NCBI RefSeq assembly: GCF_022059845.1
Contig: NZ_CP091854.1
Span: 124,001 to 188,000, forward strand
Reading direction: 5' to 3'
Length of the DNA: 64,000 nucleotides
Origin: Terrirubrum flagellatum
Lineage (GTDB): Bacteria > Pseudomonadota > Alphaproteobacteria > Rhizobiales > Beijerinckiaceae
This document shows, in pieces, positions 43,706 through 51,501 of this stretch; within the stretch, counting starts at the first letter, position 1, and every line of letters begins with the position of its first letter. The position numbers were made by a program, and so were the translations under genes. Below the pieces are notes generated by a model that did no database searches, was not told where the DNA came from, and saw only the letters and a program-made list of their open reading frames with translations.

Positions 43706-44461
43706 ATGTCGATCATGAGCATGATGGCGCAGGGCGCCGATCTGATGATGCAGCACGCATCATTCGCAGGCGCGCATGTTGACGCCGCAGTGCATGCGAC
43801 AATGGCGGGACAACAGGGGCATGACGGACTGATCGTTCTCGCGCAGAGCAACGCGCCTGCAGGCGGCGCCGATTATGCCGCGCGCGTGAAAGGCCTCGCG
43901 CAGGAGGAGCAGCTCGGTTGGCTCACCACCATCGGCAAGCATTTCATCGGCGTGTTCCAGAAGGGCGGCGAGGTCTTTTCGGGCTTCGTGACCGGCATCA
44001 TTCCGACGCTCGTCGTGTTGATGACCGCTTTCTACGCGTTGACAGAGCTTGTCGGCGAACAGCGCGTGCATGGTTTCGCGCAGGCGGCGGGCCGCATCGC
44101 GCTGACGCGCTACACCGTGCTGCCGCTGATCGCCGTGTTCTTCCTCACCAACCCGATGGCCTACACCTTCGGCACCTTCCTTGAGGAGAAACACAAGCCC
44201 GCCTTCTATGATTCGGCGGTGTCTTTCGTGCATCCCATTCTCGGACTCTTCCCGCACGCCAATCCCGGCGAATATTTCGTCTGGGGCGGCGTGCTCGTCG
44301 CATTGCTCGAGCTTGAGAAGAACAATGTCGTTCCATCAGGCTATCACATCAAGGTCGCGATCTATTACTTCATCGTCGGCCTGATCGTGATCCTGCTGAA
44401 AGGCATCGTTACCGAACGCATCACGGCCATCATGGCCAGCCGCCAAGGCGTGAAGCTCTAA
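43706..44461 (+). CDS. srlA: PTS glucitol/sorbitol-family transporter subunit IIC
   Basis: A 251-residue membrane component of a glucitol-type PTS. The core starts FSGFVTGIIPTLVVLMTAFYAL, with FFLTNPMAYTFGTFLEEKHKPAFYDSAVSFVHPILGLFPHAN split by helices, and ends with the helix VAIYYFIVGLIVILLKGI. The N-terminal 60 residues are Met/His/Gln-rich and longer than in enteric SrlA (about 187 residues in total). GGACGGAGG precedes the ATG at 43706; the open frame reaches further upstream with a weak TTG. The stop codon TAA is duplicated at the far end of an inserted MITE-like element, which separates this gene from srlE. Confidence 0.9.
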   Translation: MSIMSMMAQGADLMMQHASFAGAHVDAAVHATMAGQQGHDGLIVLAQSNAPAGGADYAARVKGLAQEEQLGWLTTIGKHFIGVFQKGGEVFSGFVTGIIPTLVVLMTAFYALTELVGEQRVHGFAQAAGRIALTRYTVLPLIAVFFLTNPMAYTFGTFLEEKHKPAFYDSAVSFVHPILGLFPHANPGEYFVWGGVLVALLELEKNNVVPSGYHIKVAIYYFIVGLIVILLKGIVTERITAIMASRQGVKL

Positions 44462-44730
44462 GAGCCTGTTTGGGAATTGGGACGGGGACTGCGTTGAGCG
44501 ACGAACGAGCGGATGACAGGAGGGAGGCGCAGCCAATGTCTGGCGACATTGGCGAGCCTTCCGACGCATCAGCCGCCGTTCGCCGCTCAACCCTTCGGGC
44601 TGTGCCGCTTTTCGTCGCCCGGTTCGTCGCCGGCCTCGACCGTATTCCCGATACGCTCCTTCGGCCGGCTCCTGCCGGAGCGACGAAAAGCGGCTGCAGC
44701 GCAGCCCCATCCGAATTCCCAAACAGGCTC
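44462..44730. mobile_element. MITE-like foldback element with TAA target duplication
   Basis: A 269-bp element bounded by perfect 17-bp inverted termini (GAGCCTGTTTGGGAATT at 44462-44478, reverse complement at 44714-44730), with partial similarity continuing inward. TAA flanks it on both sides (44459-44461 and 44731-44733); the left copy is the srlA stop codon. Internal pairs are a perfect 15-bp inverted repeat (44604-44618 with 44680-44694) and a 9-bp hairpin (44532-44553). No transposase frame fits inside, so it is non-autonomous. The TNA-type duplication and termini fit IS5-group (IS1031-like) elements, from memory. Confidence 0.8.
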
Positions 44731-44751
44731 TAAGAACGGGGGAGGAGCATC

Positions 44752-45750
44752 ATGGCCATGCGCGAATTCAAAGCCGTTCGCATCGAACGCGGTCCCGGCG
44801 GATGGGGCGGACCCCTCGTCATCCAGCCGACCGAGCAGCGCGACAAGATCGTCGCGGTGACAGGCGGCGGCATTCCGCCTGTGGCGCAGCGTATTGCTGA
44901 GCTGACCGGAGGCATCGTCGTCGACGGTTTCAAGGCGCCGCCTGTCGAGGGCGAGATCGCTTGCGTCATCGTCGATTGTGGCGGCACGGCGCGCTGCGGC
45001 GTCTATCCGCGCAAGCGCATTCCGACCGTCAATCTGACGCCTGTCGGGCAATCGGGACCGCTGGCGCAATACATCACCGAGGACATCTATGTCTCCGGCG
45101 TGAAGCCGGACAGCATCTCTTTCGCGGACGGAACGGAGACGCCGACGATGGCGGGCGCAGCTTCTTCATCCATGGCGTCGTCTACGACTGCGGCTCCCGC
45201 GGCGATGGATGATGGCGGCGGCTTTGTCGGTCTCATCGCGCGCATCGGCCGCGCCATGGGCCGCGTGGTCAACGTCTTCTTCAACGCCGGCCGGCGCACG
45301 ATCGATCAGGTGGTGCGCAACGTGCTGCCCTTCATGGCCTTCGTGACCATGCTGATCGGCCTCATTCTCTATACGGGAATTGGCGATCTGCTCGCCGCGC
45401 CGATGGCGCCGCTGGCGAACAACATCATCGGGCTTTTGGTTCTCGCCGCCATCTGCGGCCTGCCTTTCCTGTCGCCGATTCTCGGACCCGGCGCGGTGAT
45501 CGCGCAGGTGATCGGCGTCGCCATCATCGGCCCGCAGATCGCGCGCGGCACGATCGCGCCCGCCATGGCTTTGCCTGCTTTGTTCGCCTACAACACGCAG
45601 GTCGGCTGCGATTTCGTGCCGGTCGGACTTGCGCTTGGCGAAGCCAAGCCGAAAACGATCGAGATCGGCGTGCCGGCGGTCCTCATTAGCCGCCAGATCA
45701 TGGGGCCCGTATCCGTGCTGATCGCGTGGATCGCGAGCTTCGCGCTCTGA
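44752..45750 (+). CDS. srlE: PTS glucitol/sorbitol-family transporter subunit IIB (IIBC)
   Basis: A 332-residue subunit with an N-terminal IIB domain and C-terminal membrane part. The phosphorylated Cys76 is in VDCGGTARCGVYPRKRIPTVN, the SrlE active-site motif. A low-complexity Ala/Ser/Thr linker (about 145-165) joins it to the membrane segment, with helices in VLPFMAFVTMLIGLILYTG, IIGLLVLAAICGLPFLSPIL and VIAQVIGVAIIGPQIARG. GGGGGAGGAG lies upstream of the ATG. It receives phosphate from the IIA encoded next and passes it to the polyol during import. The MITE-like insertion lies directly upstream and supplies no start signal of its own. Confidence 0.92.
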   Translation: MAMREFKAVRIERGPGGWGGPLVIQPTEQRDKIVAVTGGGIPPVAQRIAELTGGIVVDGFKAPPVEGEIACVIVDCGGTARCGVYPRKRIPTVNLTPVGQSGPLAQYITEDIYVSGVKPDSISFADGTETPTMAGAASSSMASSTTAAPAAMDDGGGFVGLIARIGRAMGRVVNVFFNAGRRTIDQVVRNVLPFMAFVTMLIGLILYTGIGDLLAAPMAPLANNIIGLLVLAAICGLPFLSPILGPGAVIAQVIGVAIIGPQIARGTIAPAMALPALFAYNTQVGCDFVPVGLALGEAKPKTIEIGVPAVLISRQIMGPVSVLIAWIASFAL

Positions 45751-45775
45751 GCATCGGGAAGCGTCTCAAAAGTCC

Positions 45776-46153
45776 ATGGTTCATTATCGCACGACGATCA
45801 CCAGCGTTGGCCCTGACGTTGAAGAGCTTCTGGAAAGCGGCATGCTCATCCTCTTCGCGGATGGCGCGCCGCCGGAACTCGCCGAAGTCTCGGTGCAGCA
45901 TCTGGTCGTCGATGGCCCAAGCGACTCCGCGCCTCTGGTTGGCGCGGAGATTCGCATCGGCGCGGTGTCCGCGCGTCTGACGGCGATCGGCGACCTCGCC
46001 TGGAAGAAGGTCGCCGACATCGGTCATGTCGTGGTCAATTTCAATGGCGCGTCGACCGCGCACAGGCCGGGCGAGTTGTCGGCGTCCGAAATCGACGCCG
46101 CGATCCTGGCGGCGGCGCTGCGGCCGGGCGCCGAAATCATCATCGTGGCTTGA
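45776..46153 (+). CDS. srlB: PTS glucitol/sorbitol-family transporter subunit IIA
   Basis: A 125-residue cytoplasmic IIA domain, the normal SrlB length. The family pattern LILFADGAPPELAEVSVQH places the phosphorylated His at residue 42, and the C-terminal part has IGDLAWKKVADIGHVVVNFNG. It takes phosphate from the HPr domain of the downstream fusion protein and hands it to SrlE. The gene starts 25 bases after srlE and ends 27 bases before the HPr-Enzyme I gene, as one operon. Confidence 0.92.
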   Translation: MVHYRTTITSVGPDVEELLESGMLILFADGAPPELAEVSVQHLVVDGPSDSAPLVGAEIRIGAVSARLTAIGDLAWKKVADIGHVVVNFNGASTAHRPGELSASEIDAAILAAALRPGAEIIIVA

Positions 46154-46180
46154 TCCAATTCGCGGAGTGGGAGTTCGGAC

Positions 46181-48097
46181 ATGAGGCTTGAGCGTGCCGT
46201 CAGGGTGCGCGTGCGCGAAGGTTTGCACGCGCGGCCGGCGACGGAGTTCGTCAAGCTCGCCAAGGCGTTTTCCGCCAATGTGGAGATATTCCGCGGCGAC
46301 AGGAGCGCCAACGCCAAGAGTTCGGTCAAGCTGATGCTGCTTGGCGTGAAGGAGGATGACGACGTCGTCCTGCGCGCCGATGGTGATGACGCGGAGGAGG
46401 CGATCGCCAAACTCGCCGCCTTTGTCGAGACGCCCGGTGCCGGGCTTGATGCGCTGAAGCCCGCGGTTGCAGCAGCCGCGTCGTCGAGTGGTGGCGCGCA
46501 AGGCGTCGCTGCGAGCGAAGGCGTCGCGATCGGACCCGTCTTCGCCTATTTTCCCGAGCCGCTGATCGCGCCGCGCGCGACGATCGATACGGCCATGAGT
46601 GAAAGTGAGAAAGCGCGCTGCCGCGCGGCGCTCAACGCCGCGATCGCGGCGCTTGAACAGGATGCGGCGGAACGCAGCGCCGAAGATCGCCAGATCGCGA
46701 ATGCGCTTATCGAGATCGCATGCGATGCGGAATTCACCGGCGATATCGAGCAGCGCATCGGCCATGGTCTCGATGCGGCCTCCGCGACGCTCGACGCCGG
46801 CGATGCGCTGGCGGCGCGTTTCGAGGCGCTCGACGATCCCTATCTCAGGGCGCGGGCGGAGGATGTGCGCGGCGTGGCCCGCAATGTCGCGCTCGCGCTG
46901 CTCGGGCGCAGCGAGGCGAGTCTTGCGGCGGTTCCGCAGGGATCAATTCTTGTCGCTGATGAGATCAGCGCCTGGGAATTCGCCAAGGCGCCGGTCGCCA
47001 ACATCGCCGGCATTGTCGGGCTGAAGGGCGCCGCGACATCGCATGTCGCGATCATGGCGCGCGCGCATGGCGTTCCCGCCGTGCTTGGCTGCAACATCGA
47101 GCCGCGCCGCCTGCGCGAAGCCCATGTGATCGCGATCGATGGCGGCGCTGGCGCAGTGATTCTCGATCCTGACGAAACTCAGACGAAAGCGATGCATGCG
47201 CGCGTCGCTGCTGACCGAACCGCGCGCGCCGCGCTCGACGCCTGGCGCACGGTCGAACCGCGCACGCGCGAGGGAAAATGGATCGAAGTGCTCGCCAATA
47301 TCGGCTCGCCGGCCGAGGTCGCGCCGGCGCTCAGATCAGGAGCCATGGGCGTCGGCCTGTTCCGCACCGAGCTTCTGTTCATGGAGCGCAAGGCGCCGCC
47401 AAGCGAGGATGAACAAGCCGAAATCTATGCGAAGGTGGCGAGCGCCTTCGCGCCGCATGCGGTCGTCATCCGCACGCTCGATGTCGGAGGCGACAAGCCG
47501 GTGGCGGGCATCGAGATTCCCCACGAAGACAACCCGTTTCTCGGCTGGCGCGGCGTCAGGCTCTGTCTTGATCGCCCTGATATTTTCAAGCCGCAGCTCA
47601 AGGCGATCCTGCGCGCCGCCGCGAGCGGCCATGTCAAGCTGATGATCCCGATGGTCGTCGATGTCGAGGAGGTCAGGAAGACGCGCGCGCTCATTGAGGA
47701 GTGTCGCGCCGAGCTTGCGGCGCAGTCGAAACCGTTCGGCGAGGTCGCGGTTGGAATCATGATCGAGACGCCCGCCGCCGCGTTGCTCGCCGACGAATTG
47801 GCGAAAGAGGTCGATTTCTTCTCGATCGGCACCAACGATCTCACGCAATATGTCATGGCGGCGGATCGCCTCAATCCGCGCGTGGCCTCGCTCAATCGCG
47901 CCGATCATCCCGCTGTGCTGCGCGCCATCGATCTCGTCTGCCGCGCAGCGCGCGCGGCTGACATTCCTGTCGCGGTCTGCGGCGAGGCGGCGGCCGATCC
48001 CGCGATGATTCCGAAGCTTGTCGCGCTCGGCGTCACAGAGCTCAGCATGAATCCGCCGGCGATCCCGCGCGCCCGCAAGCGCGTGACGGAAATCTAG
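46181..48097 (+). CDS. HPr-Enzyme I fusion (phosphoenolpyruvate-protein phosphotransferase)
   Basis: A 638-residue fusion of HPr and PTS Enzyme I. HPr occupies about 1-88 with the phosphorylated His16 (GLHARPA) and a Ser at the regulatory position (AKSSVK, 46-50). Enzyme I starts near residue 107 (VAASEGVAIGPVF), with active-site His near 288 (GAATSHVAIMARAHGVP), then the PEP-binding barrel: VGLFRTELLFM, TLDVGGDKPVAG, FSIGTNDLTQYVMAADR and catalytic Cys in AVCGEAAADP (about 600). No GAF domain is present, unlike PtsP of the nitrogen PTS. It gives this polyol PTS its own complete phosphoryl chain from PEP. Confidence 0.92.
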   Translation: MRLERAVRVRVREGLHARPATEFVKLAKAFSANVEIFRGDRSANAKSSVKLMLLGVKEDDDVVLRADGDDAEEAIAKLAAFVETPGAGLDALKPAVAAAASSSGGAQGVAASEGVAIGPVFAYFPEPLIAPRATIDTAMSESEKARCRAALNAAIAALEQDAAERSAEDRQIANALIEIACDAEFTGDIEQRIGHGLDAASATLDAGDALAARFEALDDPYLRARAEDVRGVARNVALALLGRSEASLAAVPQGSILVADEISAWEFAKAPVANIAGIVGLKGAATSHVAIMARAHGVPAVLGCNIEPRRLREAHVIAIDGGAGAVILDPDETQTKAMHARVAADRTARAALDAWRTVEPRTREGKWIEVLANIGSPAEVAPALRSGAMGVGLFRTELLFMERKAPPSEDEQAEIYAKVASAFAPHAVVIRTLDVGGDKPVAGIEIPHEDNPFLGWRGVRLCLDRPDIFKPQLKAILRAAASGHVKLMIPMVVDVEEVRKTRALIEECRAELAAQSKPFGEVAVGIMIETPAAALLADELAKEVDFFSIGTNDLTQYVMAADRLNPRVASLNRADHPAVLRAIDLVCRAARAADIPVAVCGEAAADPAMIPKLVALGVTELSMNPPAIPRARKRVTEI

Positions 48098-48104
48098 CGT
48101 CGCT

Positions 48105-49121
48105 TCAAACGGCGTGCCCCGCGCGCGCCAGCACATTCGCCGCCGTGATTTCATCAGTGATGAAGACAGTCGGCTTCAAAAGCCGCATGGCGCCGATGAT
48201 CGTGTCGACCTTGGTTGGCCCGCCTGACGTCAGAATGCGCACCGGCGCCGCCTGCATGGTTTCGACAGGCGCCGACATCACGCGTTGATTGATGGGATGA
48301 TCGATCAGCCGCCCGTCAATGTCGAAATAATTATAGAGCACGTCGCCGACGGCGCCGCTCGCCGCGAGCCCGAGGCGATCCTCCTCCGAGATCAGGCCGA
48401 GGCGATAGGGCGTGCCGTCAGGCGTCACCGGGCCCACGCTGAGCAGCACGGCATCCATCGTTCCCGCAAGCTCGAACAATTCGTCGAGACCGCAATGCTC
48501 CACCAGCGCGCGCTTGGTTTCGGGCGCGTCGACGAGCGCCGGCGCCGCGATCAGATGGCACTCCGCCTGGAACAGGCGCGAGAACAGCCAGGCGAACTCC
48601 GACGGATTATATTGCTTCGCCTTGGTGAGGCCGCCGAGCAGCGAGATGACAGAGACGTTGGCGAGCGGTTGTTCGTCGATCGAGGCGAGCGAGCGGATCA
48701 GCGTGCGGCCCCAGCCGACGCCGATCTTCATGTCGGCCCGCATCAGCGACGAGATGAAGGGCCCGGTCGCAGCGCCGATCACGGCGGTCGGGTCGGCGTC
48801 CGGCGAGGAGAGGGGCGCGACGATCGCTTCCTTGAGGCCGAACGCCTTCTGCAGCGCGAATTCGAGGCGCGGCAGCTCCGCCACGTCGCGGCTGAGCGAA
48901 ATCTTCACCTCATGCAGGGCGCGCGCGTCCGACAGCAGCCTGACCACGGTGACGCGGCCGATGCCCAGCGTCTCCGCGATCTCGTGCTGGGTCATCTCCT
49001 CGACATAGTACATCCAGGCGATCCGCAGCCTGAGGCGCTTGGAGCGCCGCCCGACCGGGCCCGGCTCCTCCCGCGCGCTTTCCTTCGCGCTTGCGCGAAC
49101 GCCCTTTTCCCTCTTCGCCAT
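48105..49121 (-). CDS. SorC family sugar-binding transcriptional regulator
   Basis: A 338-residue SorC/DeoR-type regulator. The helix-turn-helix is at about residues 44-66 (MTQHEIAETLGIGRVTVVRLL). The sugar-phosphate-binding domain (about 85-335) has IGVGWGRTL, VSVISLLGGL and ILTSGGPTKVDTIIGAMRLLKPTVFITDE, typical of the effector pocket. Members bind phosphorylated sugars or polyols, which suits a PTS product as inducer. The start at 49121 has GGGGGAG upstream. It is convergent with the HPr-Enzyme I gene (7-base gap) and is the probable ligand of the paired 14-bp motifs 5-6 kb away. No such motif was seen next to its own promoter. Confidence 0.92.
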   Translation of the reverse strand: MAKREKGVRASAKESAREEPGPVGRRSKRLRLRIAWMYYVEEMTQHEIAETLGIGRVTVVRLLSDARALHEVKISLSRDVAELPRLEFALQKAFGLKEAIVAPLSSPDADPTAVIGAATGPFISSLMRADMKIGVGWGRTLIRSLASIDEQPLANVSVISLLGGLTKAKQYNPSEFAWLFSRLFQAECHLIAAPALVDAPETKRALVEHCGLDELFELAGTMDAVLLSVGPVTPDGTPYRLGLISEEDRLGLAASGAVGDVLYNYFDIDGRLIDHPINQRVMSAPVETMQAAPVRILTSGGPTKVDTIIGAMRLLKPTVFITDEITAANVLARAGHAV

Positions 49122-49259
49122 GCTCCCCCATCCGCGGTCGAATCCGCAAGGCTGGCGCACCATGCGCTGTTCGCGGAGCGACCGCAAATCGCTGGCGTCG
49201 TCCCTTGCGCACGCGGCCGGAAATGCTGATCCTCATGCAAAAGAGGTTGGGAGGATTTG

Positions 49260-51389
49260 ATGCGCATCGCCCGTTATGGCGCGGCTGTCGCCGCCATTCT
49301 GTTTCTTGCCGCAGGATCAGCCGCGGCGCGCATCACACGCATCGAGATCACGAAGACGGAGCCCGCCTATGGCGGACAGAGTTTCGGCGCGGTCGGCGCC
49401 TATGAGCGCGTCATCGGCAAGGCCTATGGCGAGGTCGATCCGGAGGCTGCTGCGAATGCGCGCATCCAGGATCTGAAACTCGCACCGCGCAATGCGAAAG
49501 GCTTGGTCGAATATTCGACCGACATCGATATCCTGAGGCCGAAGGACGCCGACAAGGGCAATGGCGTCCTGCTCTTCAATATTCTCAACCGCGGCAACAA
49601 GGGGCTCGTGAATCCGTTCAATCTCGGCGACATCGGCGTCGTCGCCGACATGAACGCCGTGACGAAAGCAGGCGATGGATTTCTGGAGCGGCAGGGCTTC
49701 ACGCTGATCTGGTTCGGCTGGCAGGCGGATATTCTGCCCGGCATGGATCGCATGACGATGAAGGTTCCCGCCGCGACCGGTCCGGGCGGCGCGCCGATCA
49801 CGGGCGTCGTGCGCGCCGAACTCATCGTGCAGGCGGCGACGAAGACGCTCAATCTGTCGAGCGGCTGGTTCACCGGCCTCACGCATGATTCCTATCCGAC
49901 GGTCAGCCTCGACAATCAGACGCCGCTTGCCGACGGGTTTGTTCCCACTCTCACAGTGCGCGCGAAGGAGAATGCGCCGCGCGTTGCGATTCCGAACACG
50001 GAATGGAGCTTCGCCGCCTGCACGGAAGGAGCGGAGCCGAAATCGGACGCGAAGAAAATCTGCCTGCCCGCAGGCTTCCAGCCCGGCCGCATCTACGAAC
50101 TGATTTATCGCGCCAGGGATCCGCTGGTGCTCGGCCTCGGCTACGCCGCCGCGCGCGACCTCGCAGCCTTCCTCAAGAATGCGCGGGCCGATGATTCAGG
50201 CGCTGCGAATCCGATCGCGCGCCGCGGCCAGAAGGCGATCGTGATGGGCACGTCGCAGTCGGGGCGCTTCATCCGCACTTTCATCCATCTCGGCTTCAAT
50301 CGCGGCGAGGATGGCGAGCGCGTCTATGAAGGCGCGTTTCCGCATATCGGCGGCGGATTGCTGCCGCTGTCGTTGCGCTTCGCGCAGCCGGGCCGAGCTT
50401 GGGGCGATCAGATCGATCATCTCTATCCCGCCTATGACTTCCCCTTCAATTATGCGCATGTCGAGGACCCGCTGACGGGCCGCGCGCAGGGCATCTACGA
50501 TCGCTGCACGGCGACGCAGACATGCCCGCTGCTGTTTCATGCCGCGACCGCGCTGGAGATCTGGGAAGGGCGGCAGTCGCTTGGCCTCACCGATCCGCTT
50601 GGCCTGCGTGACGTGCCCGATCTGCCCTCGACGCGCACCTATATCATGGCGTCGACGCAGCACGGGCCTGCGCCCTTGCCGCTGCCGACCGCCGAGCCGT
50701 TCGGCAATTGCGCGCAGCAATCGAATCCCAATCCACACACCTTCACCATGCGCGCGCTGCTGATGGCACTGACAGGATGGGTGCGCGACGGCGTCGAGCC
50801 GCCGCCTTCGGCCGTTCCGACGATTGCGTCGGGCACGCTCGTCTCGCCTGATCTCGTGCGCTTCCCCGCCATTCCCGCAAACGCCTATGGAAATGTGCGT
50901 CGCCCGGCCGTGCGCTATCTCGGCGTCACCAATCCGCTGCATCCGCTCGATTACGGCCCGCTCTATGACGCGGCGGATGGTTCTGGCATGATCACCGTCG
51001 AGCCGCCGGCGCCAAAGCCCGGCCTTTACGGGCTGCGTGTGCCGCAGGTCGATTCCGACGGCATCGACGTTGCGGGCATTCGCAACGTCTATCTCGAAGC
51101 GCCCATCGGCACTTACACCGGCTGGAACCTGTTCCGGAAGGAGCGATTCGAGGATGGCTTCTGCAACTTCTCCGGCAGCTTCATTCCTTTCGCGCGCACG
51201 AAGCAGGAACGGCTCGACGCCGGCGATCCACGTCTGTCGCTGGAGGAGCGCTATCCCACGCCGCAGGCCTACGCCGAAGCGGTGAAGAAGGCCGCGACGG
51301 CGCTCGTCGGCAAGCGCTTCCTGCTTCAGGAGGACGCCGATCTTCTGATCGGGCAGGCTTCGACGGAAGGCATCCGCCTCGCGCCCTGA
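49260..51389 (+). CDS. Exported alpha/beta-hydrolase domain-containing protein (Abhydrolase_10-like)
   Basis: A 709-residue secreted protein with a Sec signal peptide (RIARYGAAVAAILFLAAGSAAARI). The rest is one large domain of the group with alpha/beta-hydrolase features: MGTSQSGRFIRTFIHLGFN around residue 330 holds the Ser nucleophile elbow (TSQSGR), PHIGGGLLPLS follows, and HTFTMRALLMALTGWVRDG lies in the second half. ATG 49260 has GGGAGG five bases upstream; a TTG directly before it is less likely. Paired Cys residues (AACTEGAEP and KICLPAG; DRCTATQTCP) fit a periplasmic location. The substrate is unknown. It is divergent from the SorC gene. Confidence 0.85.
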   Translation: MRIARYGAAVAAILFLAAGSAAARITRIEITKTEPAYGGQSFGAVGAYERVIGKAYGEVDPEAAANARIQDLKLAPRNAKGLVEYSTDIDILRPKDADKGNGVLLFNILNRGNKGLVNPFNLGDIGVVADMNAVTKAGDGFLERQGFTLIWFGWQADILPGMDRMTMKVPAATGPGGAPITGVVRAELIVQAATKTLNLSSGWFTGLTHDSYPTVSLDNQTPLADGFVPTLTVRAKENAPRVAIPNTEWSFAACTEGAEPKSDAKKICLPAGFQPGRIYELIYRARDPLVLGLGYAAARDLAAFLKNARADDSGAANPIARRGQKAIVMGTSQSGRFIRTFIHLGFNRGEDGERVYEGAFPHIGGGLLPLSLRFAQPGRAWGDQIDHLYPAYDFPFNYAHVEDPLTGRAQGIYDRCTATQTCPLLFHAATALEIWEGRQSLGLTDPLGLRDVPDLPSTRTYIMASTQHGPAPLPLPTAEPFGNCAQQSNPNPHTFTMRALLMALTGWVRDGVEPPPSAVPTIASGTLVSPDLVRFPAIPANAYGNVRRPAVRYLGVTNPLHPLDYGPLYDAADGSGMITVEPPAPKPGLYGLRVPQVDSDGIDVAGIRNVYLEAPIGTYTGWNLFRKERFEDGFCNFSGSFIPFARTKQERLDAGDPRLSLEERYPTPQAYAEAVKKAATALVGKRFLLQEDADLLIGQASTEGIRLAP

Positions 51390-51501
51390 GCGCGGGGCCT
51401 GATTTTGGTCGCATTTATTTCGGAGGCCGCGTTGTGGCGCGATCGCGCGCCGCAACTGAACCTTTCGCGGCTTTACGCATTAGCGGACTGTCAAACCGCC
51501 A

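Noticed and set aside
44752-45750. Damage to the PTS operon by the inserted element
   Set aside because: The insertion preserves the srlA stop, and srlE keeps its own strong ribosome-binding site and full active-site motif.
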